Shown: positions 34,692 through 43,629, counted from the first letter of the stretch. The stretch is 64,000 bases of DNA from Xanthomonas sp. NCPPB 1128 (GCF_001043115.1 NZ_LFME01000002.1:186001-250000), one strand, 5' to 3'. Translations and numbers: made by a program. The notes: generated by a model from the sequence alone, not told the origin.

Positions 34692-35425
34692 GCGGGCAGG
34701 GCCCGAGTCCGCACCCGCTGCCGCGCGCCGATGCGCCGCTGGTGGTGTTCGATTTCGACCACACCCTGTACGACGGCGATTCCGGCAGCCATCTGTTCGC
34801 CTGGCTGATCAAGCGCAATCCGCTGCGCCTGGCCGCCGCGGTGCTGGCCACGCCGTTGCTGGGGCCGCTGGTGGCGATGCTGCCGACCCGGCGCACCGGC
34901 ATCTCCGGCTACGTCTGGATCGCCAGTTTCGGCCTGCGCCGCGCGCGCGAGTTCAACCGCATCATCGACCAGTACGTGCTGCAGCATCAGGCGCAGATCC
35001 GCCAGCGGTTGCTGCCGCAGGCGCTGGACGTGTTCGCCCGGCACCGTGCCGCCGGCGACCGCGTGGTGGTCGCCACCGGCGCGCCGCCGGAACTGGCACG
35101 CGCCATCCTCGGCTTCGTCGCGCACCAGGACGTGCCGGTGGTCGGCAGCCTGATCGGCCCGCGCCTGGGCGCGGTCACCGCCACGCGCCACTGCCACAAC
35201 GAGGAAAAGATGCGCATGCTGCGCGAACTGGGCTACGGCGAGATCGCCATGGCCTATTCCGACAGCACCGCCGACCTGCCGCTGCTGCAGGCCGCGGCCG
35301 CGCCGGTGGTGGTCAATCCCAAGCACGGCGCGGTGGCGGTGTTCCGCCGGCTGCTGCCCACCGGCACGCCCATCCTCAACTGGGGCTGCCGCGACCGCGC
35401 CGGCGAGGCCGTCGGCTCCGAGTAA
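34688..35425 (+). CDS. HAD-IB family phosphatase
   Basis: A 245-residue HAD hydrolase of the PSPase-like IB subgroup. Motif I is [11 protein letters not shown], with Asp22 and Asp24 as nucleophile and acid; motif II lies in [10 protein letters not shown]; motif III and IV are KMRMLRELG and [12 protein letters not shown] hydrophobic cap segment lies at about 45-70. The start overlaps trpC (ATGA). Related proteins dephosphorylate phosphoserine or phospholipid intermediates; the substrate is unknown. Confidence 0.88.
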   Translation: MSGQGPSPHPLPRADAPLVVFDFDHTLYDGDSGSHLFAWLIKRNPLRLAAAVLATPLLGPLVAMLPTRRTGISGYVWIASFGLRRAREFNRIIDQYVLQHQAQIRQRLLPQALDVFARHRAAGDRVVVATGAPPELARAILGFVAHQDVPVVGSLIGPRLGAVTATRHCHNEEKMRMLRELGYGEIAMAYSDSTADLPLLQAAAAPVVVNPKHGAVAVFRRLLPTGTPILNWGCRDRAGEAVGSE

Positions 35426-35517
35426 GTCACGGCGCTGCGGCGCATTCGGGACGCGGTGTCTCCCCGCGCCTTGTCAGCGCCGTTCGCGCGGATGCCGCCG
35501 TGCCCGCCCTGCGGCGA

Positions 35518-36531
35518 TCAGCCGCCGGATCTGGCGTAGGTGCCGTCGCTGCCGACCAGCGCATGGTGCAGCGGCGCGACCCACTGGCCGCGGTCGATGT
35601 CGTAGGCGCCGAAGCTGCCCTCGAATTCCCAGTACGCCCAGGCGAAATGCCGTTTCTCCGCGGCATTGACCACGGCCACCGTCCAGGCCAGGCGGTCGGC
35701 CGGCGGCGCCTGCTCGTATGCGCCGAACTCGCCCAGCAGCACCTGCCGATGGTGCGCCGTGGCCCAGGCCGCGATGCGGTCGAACTCCCCATATAGCTTG
35801 GTGCGGTCGGCCGCGCTGCCCCAGGCCACGCCGGTGTGGTCGCGGATGTCCGCAGGCGCCCACGGCGCGCCCTGGTGGGTGAAGCGGAACGGGTTGTAGT
35901 AGTGCACGGTGACCAGCAGGTGGGTGTCGTCGTCGGGCAGGCGCAGGCTGTCGAGCGCGGTGAAGGAATTGCTGTTGCCCGGGCCCACCACCACCGTGCG
36001 GGTCGGGTTGTCGCGGCGGATGATCTGCAGCGCATCGCGCAGCAGGTTGTTCCACACCGCGCTGGTCATCTGGCCATTGGGCTCGTTGAGGATCTCGAAC
36101 AGCACCGACGGCGGCGCATGGCGATAGCGCGGGGCGACCTGGCTCCAGAACGCCAGCAGCTTGGTCCGGCACACCGCCGCGTCGGCGGCGCAGGGGTGGA
36201 AATCGTGTTCGTCCAGGATCACGTTCAGGCCCGCGGCGGTGGCCTGGTCGACCACCGTGTCCAGCGTCTTCAGCCAGGTCGGGTCGAGCCGGTTGGCCGC
36301 GTCCATGTGCGCGAACGCCTGCAGGTTGACCCGCACCGTACGGAAGCCGCCGTCGCGGATCGTGCGGTACAGCGGCGGGCGGAAATGCGCCTTCGCCGGG
36401 TCGTTCCACAGCGGGTCGTAGCCGAGGATGTTGACCCCCCGCCCGAGCCGGGCGAAGGCGTCGTCGGCCTTCGCGCGCGGCGCAGACAACGCAAGACACA
36501 ACAGGGCCAGGAGCAATGGGATGGCACGCAT
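35518..36531 (-). CDS. Secreted GH5-family endoglucanase
   Basis: A 337-residue glycoside hydrolase with signal peptide 1-22 and no carbohydrate-binding module. The acid/base is Glu150 in FEILNEPNG and the nucleophile Glu268 in LLGEFGAYE. His209-211 region VHYYNPF and the N-terminal RGVNILGYDPLW fit GH5 cellulases. Xanthomonas uses such enzymes on plant cell-wall beta-glucans. The ATG at 36531 is chosen because the signal peptide starts there; the frame continues to 36597. It is monocistronic. Confidence 0.88.
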   Translation of the reverse strand: MRAIPLLLALLCLALSAPRAKADDAFARLGRGVNILGYDPLWNDPAKAHFRPPLYRTIRDGGFRTVRVNLQAFAHMDAANRLDPTWLKTLDTVVDQATAAGLNVILDEHDFHPCAADAAVCRTKLLAFWSQVAPRYRHAPPSVLFEILNEPNGQMTSAVWNNLLRDALQIIRRDNPTRTVVVGPGNSNSFTALDSLRLPDDDTHLLVTVHYYNPFRFTHQGAPWAPADIRDHTGVAWGSAADRTKLYGEFDRIAAWATAHHRQVLLGEFGAYEQAPPADRLAWTVAVVNAAEKRHFAWAYWEFEGSFGAYDIDRGQWVAPLHHALVGSDGTYARSGG

Positions 36532-36690
36532 GGCGGATCTCGCGGGGGAGGGAGGGGGCGAGACGCGCGGCCACCGGCGGCGGTATCCCGGCCGCAATCA
36601 TCGCGCGGCCCGCCCCGGCAAAAGCGAACGCAGCCTGACCGCCTGATGCGTGGCCAGCACCGCGTCAGGTGCCGCCGACACCGCTCCTGC

Positions 36691-36720
36691 GAATCCCCAA
36701 TCCCGACTCCCGACTCCCGA
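36691..36720. repeat. ATCCCGACTCCC-type short tandem repeat
   Basis: GAATCCCCAATCCCGACTCC followed by another CGACTCCCGA unit, directly after the TauE-like gene end. It is the reverse-type relative of 7481-7508 and reads as a degenerate seven-base repeat. Confidence 0.65.
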
Positions 36721-36723
36721 GCG

Positions 36724-37482
36724 TCAGCCCACCCACCGAAACAGGGCCCCACCCACCTGATACAGGCTGATGCCCAGCACCAGCAGGCCGACCGCCACCA
36801 GCACCCAGCGCTCGCGCACGCGCTTGACCAGCAGCGCCGCCAGCGGCGCGGCGAGCATGCCGCCGACCAATAGGCCGAGCACGATGTCCAGGTGCTGCAC
36901 GCCCATGGTCAGCAGGAAGGTCAGCGAGATCGACAGCGTCACCAGGAACTCGGCGGCGTTGACCGTGCCGATGGTGGTGCGGGCCTGACCGCCGTGGGCG
37001 AGCAGGGTCGAGGTCGCCACCGGTCCCCAGCCGCCACCGCCGCTGGCGTCCAGCAGGCCGGCGACGAAGCCCAACAGCGGCACCCGCCGCACCTCGCGGC
37101 GCGGCAGCGCACGGCCGGCCGCACGCAGCAGGATCAGCACCGCCAGGGCCAGCAGGTACAGATAGACGAAGGGGCGGATCAGCTCGCCCGGCAGCTGCGT
37201 CAGCACGTAGGCACCGGCGACTCCGCCGACCATGCCCGGCAGCGCCAGGCGCAGGAACAACCGCTTTTCGACGTTGCCCAAAGCCAGGTGCGACAGCCCG
37301 GAGGCACCGGTGGTGAACACCTCGGCGCTGTGCACGCTGGCGCTGACCACCGCCGGCGGCAGGCCCAGGCTCAGCAACACCGACGAGGACACCAGGCCGA
37401 AGGCCATGCCCAGCGCACCGTCCACCAGCTGCGCGGCCAGGCCGACCAGCACGAACCAGTAGAAGGTCTCGCTCAGTACCAT
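36724..37482 (-). CDS. TauE/SafE-family sulfite/organosulfonate exporter
   Basis: A 252-residue inner-membrane protein with about eight helices. Family features include LVDGALGMAFGLVSSSVLLSLG near the N-terminus (seen as LVDGALGMAFG) and the internal repeat GLLDASGGGGWGPVATSTLLA (GLLDASGGGGWGP). Such proteins move sulfite, sulfoacetate or related anions outward. It starts 28 bases past the end of clp on the same strand, so it may be read through from clp. The substrate is not determinable. Confidence 0.87.
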   Translation of the reverse strand: MVLSETFYWFVLVGLAAQLVDGALGMAFGLVSSSVLLSLGLPPAVVSASVHSAEVFTTGASGLSHLALGNVEKRLFLRLALPGMVGGVAGAYVLTQLPGELIRPFVYLYLLALAVLILLRAAGRALPRREVRRVPLLGFVAGLLDASGGGGWGPVATSTLLAHGGQARTTIGTVNAAEFLVTLSISLTFLLTMGVQHLDIVLGLLVGGMLAAPLAALLVKRVRERWVLVAVGLLVLGISLYQVGGALFRWVG

Positions 37483-37509
37483 CGCGCCGGGCCTAGCGAC
37501 CCATGGCGG

Positions 37510-38199
37510 TCAGCGCGCGCCGTACAGCACCACGGTCTTGCCGCGGGCGTGCAGGATGCCGTCGACCTGCAGCTTCTTCAGCACCCGGCCGGCCATCTCG
37601 CGCGAGCAGCCGACCAGCCGCGCCAGTTCCTGCCGCGACACGCGCAACTGCATGCCCTGCGGGTGGCTCATCGCCTCCGGCTCCTGGGCCAGGTCGTGCA
37701 AAGTGCGCACGATGCGGTCGGTGACGTCCAGGAACGCCAGGCGGCTGGCCTTGCGCGAGGTGTCCAGCAGGCGCTTGGACAGCTGCACGCCGATCGCGTA
37801 CAGCACCCGCGGCGCGTCGGACGACAGCGAGCCCAGGAACAGCTGGTGCAGGCGCTCGTAGCTGATCTCGGCCAACTCGCACGGGGTACGGGTGCGCAGG
37901 ATCACCTCGCGCTGGTCGGACTCGATGAACAGGCCCATCTCGCCGACGAACTCGCCGCTGCCGAAATATCCCAGGACCAACTCGCGGTCGTCATCTTCCT
38001 CGGCGATGATGCTGACCGAGCCACTGACCACGTAGTACAGGGTGCCGGCCGGATCGCCGGGCCTGAACACGTCCGTCCGCGCCGGATAGCGGCGACGGTG
38101 GCTGTGGGCCAGGAAGCGGTCGATGGTGGCGGTGTCCAACGTCAAAGGACTTGGAGCGATGCGCACAGGTGCTGCAGTGGATGTGTTTCCGGGGCTCAT
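37510..38199 (-). CDS. clp: CRP-like global regulator Clp
   Basis: A 229-residue cyclic-nucleotide-binding regulator, the c-di-GMP-responsive Clp of Xanthomonas that controls extracellular enzymes and virulence. Residues about 35-135 are the CNB barrel (RPGDPAGTLYYVVSGSVSII, GYFGSGEFVGEMGLF), then a dimer helix and a C-terminal winged HTH with VSRQELARLVGCSREMAGRV. The ATG at 38199 matches the N-terminus expected for Clp; the open frame runs to 38301. It is divergent from speD. Confidence 0.96.
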   Translation of the reverse strand: MSPGNTSTAAPVRIAPSPLTLDTATIDRFLAHSHRRRYPARTDVFRPGDPAGTLYYVVSGSVSIIAEEDDDRELVLGYFGSGEFVGEMGLFIESDQREVILRTRTPCELAEISYERLHQLFLGSLSSDAPRVLYAIGVQLSKRLLDTSRKASRLAFLDVTDRIVRTLHDLAQEPEAMSHPQGMQLRVSRQELARLVGCSREMAGRVLKKLQVDGILHARGKTVVLYGAR

Positions 38200-38298
38200 G
38201 GCGGCTTCGCTACGGCGTAATTCCTGAAGCTTAACGGGACGCGTTCGCGGCGGCAAACAAGAGACGGACGCCACGTTTCGCAGCCGGGCCATTTGGCT

Positions 38299-38304
38299 CA
38301 TAAT
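38299..38304 (+). promoter_or_regulatory. Candidate -10 box for speD
   Basis: CATAAT matches five of six bases of the -10 consensus, 39 bases before the speD GTG. The -35 region 17 bases up (TTTCGC) is weak. It lies in the clp-speD divergent gap. Confidence 0.35.
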
Positions 38305-38342
38305 TGAGTGTCTTTCCCCCCCACTTCCAGAGGATCCACGCC

Positions 38343-39137
38343 GTGGTCAAGCCGTTGCCTCGCCTGAGGCTGCAAGGTTTCAACAACCTCACCAAGGCGT
38401 TGAGCTTCAACATCTACGACGTCTGCTACGCGATCTCCGAAGAGGAGCGCCAGCGCTACATCGAGTACATCGACGAGCAGTACGACGCCGATCGCCTGAC
38501 CCAGATCCTCACCGATGTGGCCGAGATCATCGGCGCCAACATCCTCAACATCGCGCGCCAGGACTACGATCCGCAGGGCGCCTCGGTGACGATCCTGATC
38601 TCCGAAGAGCCGGTCATCGACAAGAAGGCGGCGGGCAAGGAGATCATTTCCGACGCCGTGGTCGCGCACATGGACAAGAGCCACATCACCGTCCATACCT
38701 ACCCGGAAACCCATCCGCAGCACGGTATCGCCACGTTCCGCGCCGACATCGATGTCGCCACCTGCGGCGTCATTTCGCCGCTGAAGGCCCTCAATTACCT
38801 GATCGAGAGCCTGGAATCGGACATCGTGATCATGGACTACCGCGTGCGCGGCTTCACCCGCGACGTGAAGGGCAAGAAGCACTACATCGACCACAAGATC
38901 AACTCGATCCAGAACTTCCTGGCCAAGAACGTCAAGTCGCGCTACGAGATGTTCGACGTCAACGTCTACCAGGAGAACATCTTCCACACCAAGATGCACC
39001 TGAAGGACTTCGACCTGGACCAGTACCTGTTCGAGGAAAAGGCCAAGAACCTCTCGTTCAAGGAGCGCATGCGCATCGAGGCGCTGCTCAAGCGCGAGAT
39101 CGAGGAGCTGTTCCACGGGCGCAACCTGTCCGAGTAA
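38343..39137 (+). CDS. speD: S-adenosylmethionine decarboxylase proenzyme (prokaryotic class 1A)
   Basis: Makes decarboxylated SAM for spermidine synthesis. The 264-residue proenzyme self-cleaves between Lys112 and Ser113 ([13 protein letters not shown]) to form a pyruvoyl group on Ser113. Cys141 in VATCGVISP is the conserved proton donor. The length equals the E. coli type. The start is GTG (38343) with GAGGAT upstream. A strong terminator follows. Confidence 0.96.
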   Translation: MVKPLPRLRLQGFNNLTKALSFNIYDVCYAISEEERQRYIEYIDEQYDADRLTQILTDVAEIIGANILNIARQDYDPQGASVTILISEEPVIDKKAAGKEIISDAVVAHMDKSHITVHTYPETHPQHGIATFRADIDVATCGVISPLKALNYLIESLESDIVIMDYRVRGFTRDVKGKKHYIDHKINSIQNFLAKNVKSRYEMFDVNVYQENIFHTKMHLKDFDLDQYLFEEKAKNLSFKERMRIEALLKREIEELFHGRNLSE

Positions 39138-39197
39138 GCAGTCTCCACACCGGCGGGGCGGCCCGCCCGCAGCCTGCGCTGCGACCCCTGCCGACGG

Positions 39198-39227
39198 CGG
39201 CCCGATGTGCAGACATCGGGCCGTTTT
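39198..39227 (+). terminator. Rho-independent terminator of speD
   Basis: Perfect 11-bp stem CGGCCCGATGT / ACATCGGGCCG with loop GCAG, then TTTTCATTT. It ends speD and lies only 29 bases before the sugE start, so the sugE promoter must overlap it or be very close. Confidence 0.92.
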
Positions 39228-39255
39228 CATTTGGATTTGTCTACGGAGAAAGACA

Positions 39256-39573
39256 ATGCCCTGGATCTACCTGTTGCTCGCCGGCCTGTTCGAGATCGGT
39301 TTCGCCCTCGGCCTCAAGTACAGCGAAGGCTTCACCCGGCTGTGGCCGACCCTGGGGACCATCGCCGGCGCAGGCATCAGCCTGTGGCTGCTGACCCAGG
39401 CGCTCAAGCACATCCCGCTGGGCGCCGCCTATGCGATCTGGACCGGGATCGGTGCGCTGGGCACGGCCGTGCTCGGTATCGTCCTGTTCGGCGACAGCGC
39501 CTCGCCGGCGCGGCTGGCCTGCATCGGCCTGATCGTGGTCGGGGTGATCGGGCTGAAGCTGGTCGCGCACTGA
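39256..39573 (+). CDS. sugE: SugE/Gdx-type small multidrug resistance transporter
   Basis: A 105-residue four-helix SMR protein. Glu13 in [15 protein letters not shown] is the conserved proton/substrate residue. The Gdx signature [14 protein letters not shown] fits guanidinium exporters rather than EmrE-type drug pumps. It has GGAGAAAGACA before the ATG. No guanidine riboswitch was recognised in the 28 bases between the speD terminator and the start. Confidence 0.93.
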   Translation: MPWIYLLLAGLFEIGFALGLKYSEGFTRLWPTLGTIAGAGISLWLLTQALKHIPLGAAYAIWTGIGALGTAVLGIVLFGDSASPARLACIGLIVVGVIGLKLVAH

Positions 39574-39592
39574 GCGCGGCGCGCGCGGGAAC

Positions 39593-40102
39593 TCAGGCGG
39601 CGGCGATGCGGCGCCGGGTCAGCACCCGGCCGATCAGCATCCGGTGTGCGACCACCGCCAGCAGGGCGGCGATCGACAGCGCGATCATCGCGCGGGTGAA
39701 CACGCTGCCGAGGTTGCCGGCGTGCTGCAGCTGGTCCAGGCGCCCGAAGCGCGCGGGGTCGGCGTTGGCGTAGGCGATCTCGACGGTGGCGCCGTCCAGC
39801 AACAGCGGGGCGGCTTCGGCGCCGCTGGCTTCGAAGGCCCCGCTGTGCAGGCGGCCCCTGCTCTCGAACACGTAATGGAAGCGGTAGCGCACCAGCGGCT
39901 CGGTCTGCACGCCGAAGGCGCCGTCGGCGATCACCGGCACGGTGGCGACCGAATGGTCGCGCAGGATCGCGCTGGCCTGGCGGTAGTCGCCGAGCAGGTG
40001 ATGCAGCAGGGCGCCGCCGCCGAGCGCGAACAGGGTCGCGAACAGCAGGCGCGACAACCAGCGGGTCCGGGGCGATGGCAGGTGGAGCGAAGATGCGGGC
40101 AT
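39593..40102 (-). CDS. DUF3592-like membrane protein
   Basis: A 169-residue protein with two predicted helices at about 16-36 and 137-157 flanking a beta-rich middle ([29 protein letters not shown], in parts [13 protein letters not shown] and [13 protein letters not shown]). This layout matches DUF3592 proteins, whose function is unknown. It is convergent with sugE. The ATG at 40102 is the only good start before TM1. Confidence 0.7.
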   Translation of the reverse strand: MPASSLHLPSPRTRWLSRLLFATLFALGGGALLHHLLGDYRQASAILRDHSVATVPVIADGAFGVQTEPLVRYRFHYVFESRGRLHSGAFEASGAEAAPLLLDGATVEIAYANADPARFGRLDQLQHAGNLGSVFTRAMIALSIAALLAVVAHRMLIGRVLTRRRIAAA

Positions 40103-40285
40103 GGCAGTCGGCAGGCGGAGCGCACGCAGGCGTGGCTCGGCACGGGTACATCGGTGGCTGCAGCACCTGGCGGTGCCGCAGCTGGAACGGCGTGCGCCGA
40201 CGCGGAATCAGTCAGCGTTCGTTCACTTTACTCCGATCCGGCCGGCAATGCCAGTCGGGGTGATGCCGGCCCGACCCGCGGGCGG

Positions 40286-40930
40286 CTACAGCCGATAGGC
40301 GACGGCCTTCATCAGCCGCGACGCCGCGGCCATGACCGTGGGGATCGGCGGCGGCAGGCGCCGCGCGCCGGCCTGTTCTGCGTGCTCGGCATGGCGGGCC
40401 TCGTCGGCCTTCATCACCTTCAGCACATCGCGGCTGCGCAGGTCCGCTGGCGGCAGCGTCTGCAGGTGTTCGTCCAGATGCGCCTCGACCTGGCGCTCGG
40501 TCTCGACCACGAAGCCAAGGTTCCAGCCGTCGCCGCGCAGCCCGGCCAGGGTGCCGATCGCGTAGCTGCCGGCGTACCACAGCGGATTGAACAGGCTGGG
40601 GCGGCTGTCCAGTTCGCGCAGCCGCGCCGCGCACCAGGCCAGATGGTCCGTTTCTTCTTGCGCCGCCTCCAGCAGGTGCGCACGTGTGGCCGGGTCCCGC
40701 GCGACCGCGGCCTGGCCGAAGTACAGGCCCTGCGCGCAGACCTCGCCGACGTGGTTAATGCGCATCAGGCCGGCGGCATGGCGGCGCTCGTCCGGCGCCA
40801 GCACCACATCGGCGGTGGCCGCGGCAGGGTAGGGACGCTGCGCCGGCGGGTCGCCGAACACGGTCTCCAGCGCGCGCTGGGCCTCGACCAGGGCGCGATC
40901 GAGCGGGGAATGCTGGCGACTGGCGGTCAT
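40286..40930 (-). CDS. coq7: Demethoxyubiquinone hydroxylase Coq7
   Basis: Hydroxylates demethoxyubiquinol in ubiquinone synthesis. The 214-residue di-iron protein has [15 protein letters not shown] with Glu63, EETDH with Glu93 and His96, and the second-half pair around [14 protein letters not shown] and [15 protein letters not shown]. The length is usual for the Coq7 type found in Xanthomonas, Pseudomonas and Neisseria instead of UbiF. It is monocistronic and divergent from the ribosomal operon. Confidence 0.95.
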   Translation of the reverse strand: MTASRQHSPLDRALVEAQRALETVFGDPPAQRPYPAAATADVVLAPDERRHAAGLMRINHVGEVCAQGLYFGQAAVARDPATRAHLLEAAQEETDHLAWCAARLRELDSRPSLFNPLWYAGSYAIGTLAGLRGDGWNLGFVVETERQVEAHLDEHLQTLPPADLRSRDVLKVMKADEARHAEHAEQAGARRLPPPIPTVMAAASRLMKAVAYRL

Positions 40931-41029
40931 GGGGAAAGCCCGGAAGCGGTGGGGACCCCCCGATTTTCGCCGCCGGCCGGCGCACTGCCAAGCGCACGGC
41001 CCATCCCGTGTCGGCCCGCCAGGGTGGAC

Positions 41030-41058
41030 TTGCGCGGGGCGACCGGGCCGCGTAGAAT
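41030..41058 (+). promoter_or_regulatory. Predicted promoter of rplM-rpsI
   Basis: TTGCGC (41030-41035), 17-base spacer, TAGAAT (41053-41058), giving an 80-base leader before rplM. Good match for a strong housekeeping promoter. Confidence 0.6.
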
Positions 41059-41146
41059 TTCGCCTCTTGCGTTTTTGCAATTCACAACGCGTGGCAAAGT
41101 TCCGGCCGTTCACCGCAGGAATCCGCCCGACCAACCGAGTCTGATC

Positions 41147-41575
41147 ATGAGCACCTTCACTGCTAAGTCCGAGACCGTCCAGCGCGACTGGTATCTCGTC
41201 GACGCCGCCGGCAAAACGCTGGGCCGGCTTTCCACCGAACTGGCCCGCCGCCTGCGCGGCAAGCACAAGCCGGTCTACACCCCGCACGTCGATACCGGCG
41301 ATTACCTGGTGGTGATCAACGCCGAGAAGATCGTCGTCACCGGCAACAAGCTCAAGGACAAGAAGTACCACCGCTTCACCGGCTACATCGGCAACCTGAA
41401 GACCGAGAGCCTGGAGCAGGCGCTGGAGCGCCACCCGGAGCGCGTGATCGAAATCGCGGTCAAGGGCATGCTGCCCAAGGGCCCGCTGGGCCGCGCGATG
41501 TACCGTAAGCTCAAGGTCTATTCCGGTGCGGAGCATCCGCACGCCGCTCAGCAGCCGCAGGTTCTGGATATCTAA
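41147..41575 (+). CDS. rplM: 50S ribosomal protein L13
   Basis: A 142-residue L13 with all family segments: [52 protein letters not shown], and [19 protein letters not shown]. It binds 23S rRNA early in 50S assembly. It is followed two bases later by rpsI, the standard order. Confidence 0.98.
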   Translation: MSTFTAKSETVQRDWYLVDAAGKTLGRLSTELARRLRGKHKPVYTPHVDTGDYLVVINAEKIVVTGNKLKDKKYHRFTGYIGNLKTESLEQALERHPERVIEIAVKGMLPKGPLGRAMYRKLKVYSGAEHPHAAQQPQVLDI

Positions 41576-41577
41576 TC

Positions 41578-41970
41578 ATGGCGATTTCGCAAAACTACGG
41601 CACTGGCCGCCGCAAGTCCTCCACTGCCCGCGTGTTCCTGCGCAAGGGCAACGGCAACATCTCCGTCAACGGCCGTCCGCTGGACGAGTTCTTCGGCCGC
41701 GAGACCGCGCGCATGATCGTGCGCCAGCCGCTGGAGCTGACCAAGAACACCGAAAGCTTCGACATCCTGGTCACCGCCACCGGCGGCGGCACCACCGGTC
41801 AGGCCGGTGCGATCCGCCTGGGCATCGCCCGCGCGCTGGTCGAGTACGACGAAACCCTGAAGACCGAGCTGCGCAAGGCCGGCTTCATGACCCGCGACGC
41901 CCGCGAAGTCGAGCGTAAGAAGGTCGGTCTGCACAAGGCCCGTCGCGCCACCCAGTTCTCCAAGCGCTGA
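41578..41970 (+). CDS. rpsI: 30S ribosomal protein S9
   Basis: A 130-residue S9 with [18 protein letters not shown] at the N-terminus and the conserved C-terminal tail ending SKR, which reaches the P-site t[22 protein letters not shown] is typical (quoted in part). It is second gene of rplM-rpsI and is followed by an intrinsic terminator. Confidence 0.98.
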   Translation: MAISQNYGTGRRKSSTARVFLRKGNGNISVNGRPLDEFFGRETARMIVRQPLELTKNTESFDILVTATGGGTTGQAGAIRLGIARALVEYDETLKTELRKAGFMTRDAREVERKKVGLHKARRATQFSKR

Positions 41971-42018
41971 TCCATCGCGCCTGGCGTGGGTTCCCTCGGG
42001 AACCCGCTGGGACCAAGC

Positions 42019-42044
42019 AAAAGCCCGGCTTCGGCCGGGCTTTT
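42019..42044 (+). terminator. Rho-independent terminator of rplM-rpsI
   Basis: AAAAGCCCGGC / GCCGGGCTTTT stem with a TTCG tetraloop. It begins 49 bases after the rpsI stop and is a textbook terminator. Confidence 0.95.
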
Positions 42045-42240
42045 GTCGTCTGGGGGTTCGGCGCCGCGTCTTGCTGGCCGGCATTCCATCTGGTTGGCGG
42101 AGCTGGGCAGTGGTAGCGTCGATGGATCCTCGCGATTCCGTCGCCTGACACAGTGTCGGCGTTCAGCGGGCGTGGCAGGTGATCACGGCTCGCCCATCGA
42201 GGCTTCACTGCGTCAAGCTGCATCAACTGTCTGGTGAAAA

Positions 42241-42353
42241 GCCCCCTTGGAGTCCAAGGGGGCGCGCCGACAGGCGCGGGGATGTGGAGGCGGAAGGCCG
42301 GGGCCCGCGCCTTGCGCAGCAAGGCGTGGGGCGCAGGCGCTACGCGCCTGCGC
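42241..42353. other. Three consecutive hairpins in the rpsI-tRNA gap
   Basis: Perfect stems at 42241-42250/42254-42263 (GCCCCCTTGG), 42308-42315/42319-42326 (CGCCTTGC) and 42331-42340/42344-42353 (GCGCAGGCGC), each with a three-base loop. With the long palindrome beyond them they make a highly structured, gene-free stretch between 42045 and 42412. They may be backup terminators for the converging units. Confidence 0.55.
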
Positions 42354-42359
42354 GAACCC

Positions 42360-42419
42360 GCAGCCAAACACACAAAAAAGGCCGATCTTTCGATCGGCCT
42401 TTTTTGTGTGTTTGGCTGC
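42360..42419 (-). terminator. 28-bp perfect stem that includes the tRNA-Gln 3' end
   Basis: The stem pairs 42360-42387 with 42392-42419 around loop TTTC. Its core, GGCCGATC with a six-A/six-T flank, is an intrinsic terminator in both directions. Unusually the outer arm covers the last bases of tRNA-Gln (the GCAGCCA end), so the terminator arm is an inverted copy of the tRNA 3' end plus its trailer. Confidence 0.85.
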
Positions 42420-42487
42420 CCCGGATGGATTCGAACCACCGAATGCCTGAGTCAGAGTCAGGTGCCTTACCGCTTGGCGACGGGGCA
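42413..42487 (-). tRNA. tRNA-Gln (anticodon CTG)
   Basis: A 75-base cloverleaf with encoded CCA. The acceptor stem is TGCCCCG/CGGGGCA, the T arm contains GGTTCGAATCC, and the anticodon stem CCTGA/TCAGG holds loop CTCTGAC, giving anticodon CTG (plus-strand 42553... read at 42453-42455). The U1-A72 pair is typical of tRNA-Gln. It lies 41 bases after tRNA-Met on the same strand. Confidence 0.95.
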
Positions 42488-42528
42488 ATGTGGACTGCAA
42501 GTATCGCACGCCTTGGGCGTACACACCA

Positions 42529-42605
42529 TGGTGGCTATGGGTGGACTCGAACCACCGACCCCAGCATTATGAGTGCTGTGCTCTAACCGGCTGAGCTACA
42601 TAGCC
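42529..42605 (-). tRNA. tRNA-Met (anticodon CAT, elongator)
   Basis: A 77-base cloverleaf with encoded CCA. The acceptor stem is GGCTATG/CATAGCC, the D arm TAGCTCAGCCGGTTAGAGC, the anticodon stem CAGCA/TGCTG with loop CTCATAA, and the T arm GGTTCGAGTCC. The paired first base and lack of the three G-C pairs of initiator tRNA point to an elongator. It is transcribed with tRNA-Gln. Confidence 0.95.
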
Positions 42606-42725
42606 CTGGTGAACCGCCAATTCTTATGGAGAAGCGGGCGGCTGTCAACGGGTTTCTGCGCAGCTTGTGGCCCGGCCGCAGCCATGGCAGAGTCGGAGCC
42701 AGTAGATTTTTCAGGAGTCCGCATC

Positions 42726-43337
42726 GTGATCGATCCGGACGGCTATCGACCGAACGTAGGCATCGTGCTGATGCGGCCGGATGGTCAGGTGTTCTGGGCA
42801 CGCCGTGTGCGCCGGGACGGCTGGCAGTTCCCGCAGGGCGGCATGAACACCGACGAGACCCCGGTGGAGGCCATGTACCGCGAGTTGCGCGAAGAAACCG
42901 GGCTGTTGCCCGAGCATGTGGAAGTGCTCGGCGCCACCCCCGGTTGGCTGCGCTATCGGCTGCCCAGCCGGGCCATCCGCCGCAACGAACGCCAGGTCTG
43001 CATCGGCCAGAAGCAGGTCTGGTTCCTGCTGCGGATGCAGTGCGACGAAAGCCAGCTGAACCTGGAACTGACCGAGACGCCGGAGTTCGACCACTGGCGC
43101 TGGGTCGATTTCTGGTACCCGGTGGAGCACGTAGTCCTGTTCAAGCGTGGCGTCTACGCGCGGGCGCTGCGCCATCTGGCGCCGCTGGCGCAGACCATCG
43201 CCGGCGCCGGCATCCGTGCCATGCCGACCCTGGCCCAGGAGGCCTGGTTGCCGGGCAATACCGCCGGGCACGATCGGCCGCGCAAGCGGCCCCGCAAGCG
43301 CGGTGGGCCCTGGGCGGCGCGGATTAATAACGATTAA
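42726..43337 (+). CDS. rppH: RNA pyrophosphohydrolase RppH
   Basis: Removes pyrophosphate from mRNA 5' ends and so starts decay. The 203-residue Nudix protein has its Nudix box at 38-60 ([20 protein letters not shown] in family spacing). [15 protein letters not shown] at the N-terminus and [17 protein letters not shown] match RppH. The start is GTG at 42726 with CAGGAG upstream; an ATG at 42684 would add 14 residues not seen in the family. The basic tail ([11 protein letters not shown]) may bind RNA. Confidence 0.94.
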   Translation: MIDPDGYRPNVGIVLMRPDGQVFWARRVRRDGWQFPQGGMNTDETPVEAMYRELREETGLLPEHVEVLGATPGWLRYRLPSRAIRRNERQVCIGQKQVWFLLRMQCDESQLNLELTETPEFDHWRWVDFWYPVEHVVLFKRGVYARALRHLAPLAQTIAGAGIRAMPTLAQEAWLPGNTAGHDRPRKRPRKRGGPWAARINND

Positions 43338-43347
43338 CGGGCGGAAT

Positions 43348-43362
43348 TGACAACCATTCTCA
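43348..43362. promoter_or_regulatory. Fur box upstream of bfd
   Basis: TGACAACCATTCTCA; its complement TGAGAATGGTTGTCA matches the 7-1-7 Fur consensus TGATAATnATTATCA at 12 of 14 positions. It lies 55 bases before the bfd GTG, a fitting place for iron-dependent repression. Confidence 0.75.
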
Positions 43363-43416
43363 CTTTGGTTTGAATGGCGGCAGGCGCAGTCCGCGCCGTC
43401 TGCCGCCAAGCCCGCC

Positions 43417-43629
43417 GTGTACGTCTGCATCTGCAATGGGGTCACCGATCGCCAGATCCGCGAAGCCGCCGAAGCCGGCTGCCGCAGCGTGTCCGAACTG
43501 ACCATGGGCACGGGCTGTGGCGCCACCTGCGGCTCCTGCCTGGACATGGCCGGCGACCTGCTGGAGCGCGCGCTGAGCCGCGAGCTGCCGTTGCCGGTCC
43601 TGGTGGGCAGCCTGGCCCGCGCCGCCTGA
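43417..43629 (+). CDS. bfd: Bacterioferritin-associated ferredoxin
   Basis: A 70-residue [2Fe-2S] protein that reduces bacterioferritin to release iron. Cys4, Cys6, Cys38 and Cys41 (YVCICNG; GATCGSCLDM) are the cluster ligands; Cys34 is extra. The start is GTG. The Fur box upstream implies induction under iron limitation, when stored iron must be mobilised. bfr follows 103 bases later. Confidence 0.94.
   Translation: MYVCICNGVTDRQIREAAEAGCRSVSELTMGTGCGATCGSCLDMAGDLLERALSRELPLPVLVGSLARAA

Noticed and set aside
39138-39255. Guanidine riboswitch before sugE
   Set aside because: The only structure is the speD terminator; no paired ACGR-loop hairpins or ykkC-like core were seen.
39644-41146. Long open frame upstream of rplM reading through coq7 antisense
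   Set aside because: Only the part from 41147 is L13. The upstream part is antisense to coq7 and the DUF3592-like gene.
42413-42605. Mobile element integrated at the tRNA genes
   Set aside because: No integrase, no second att copy and ordinary genes (rppH, rpsI) on both sides.
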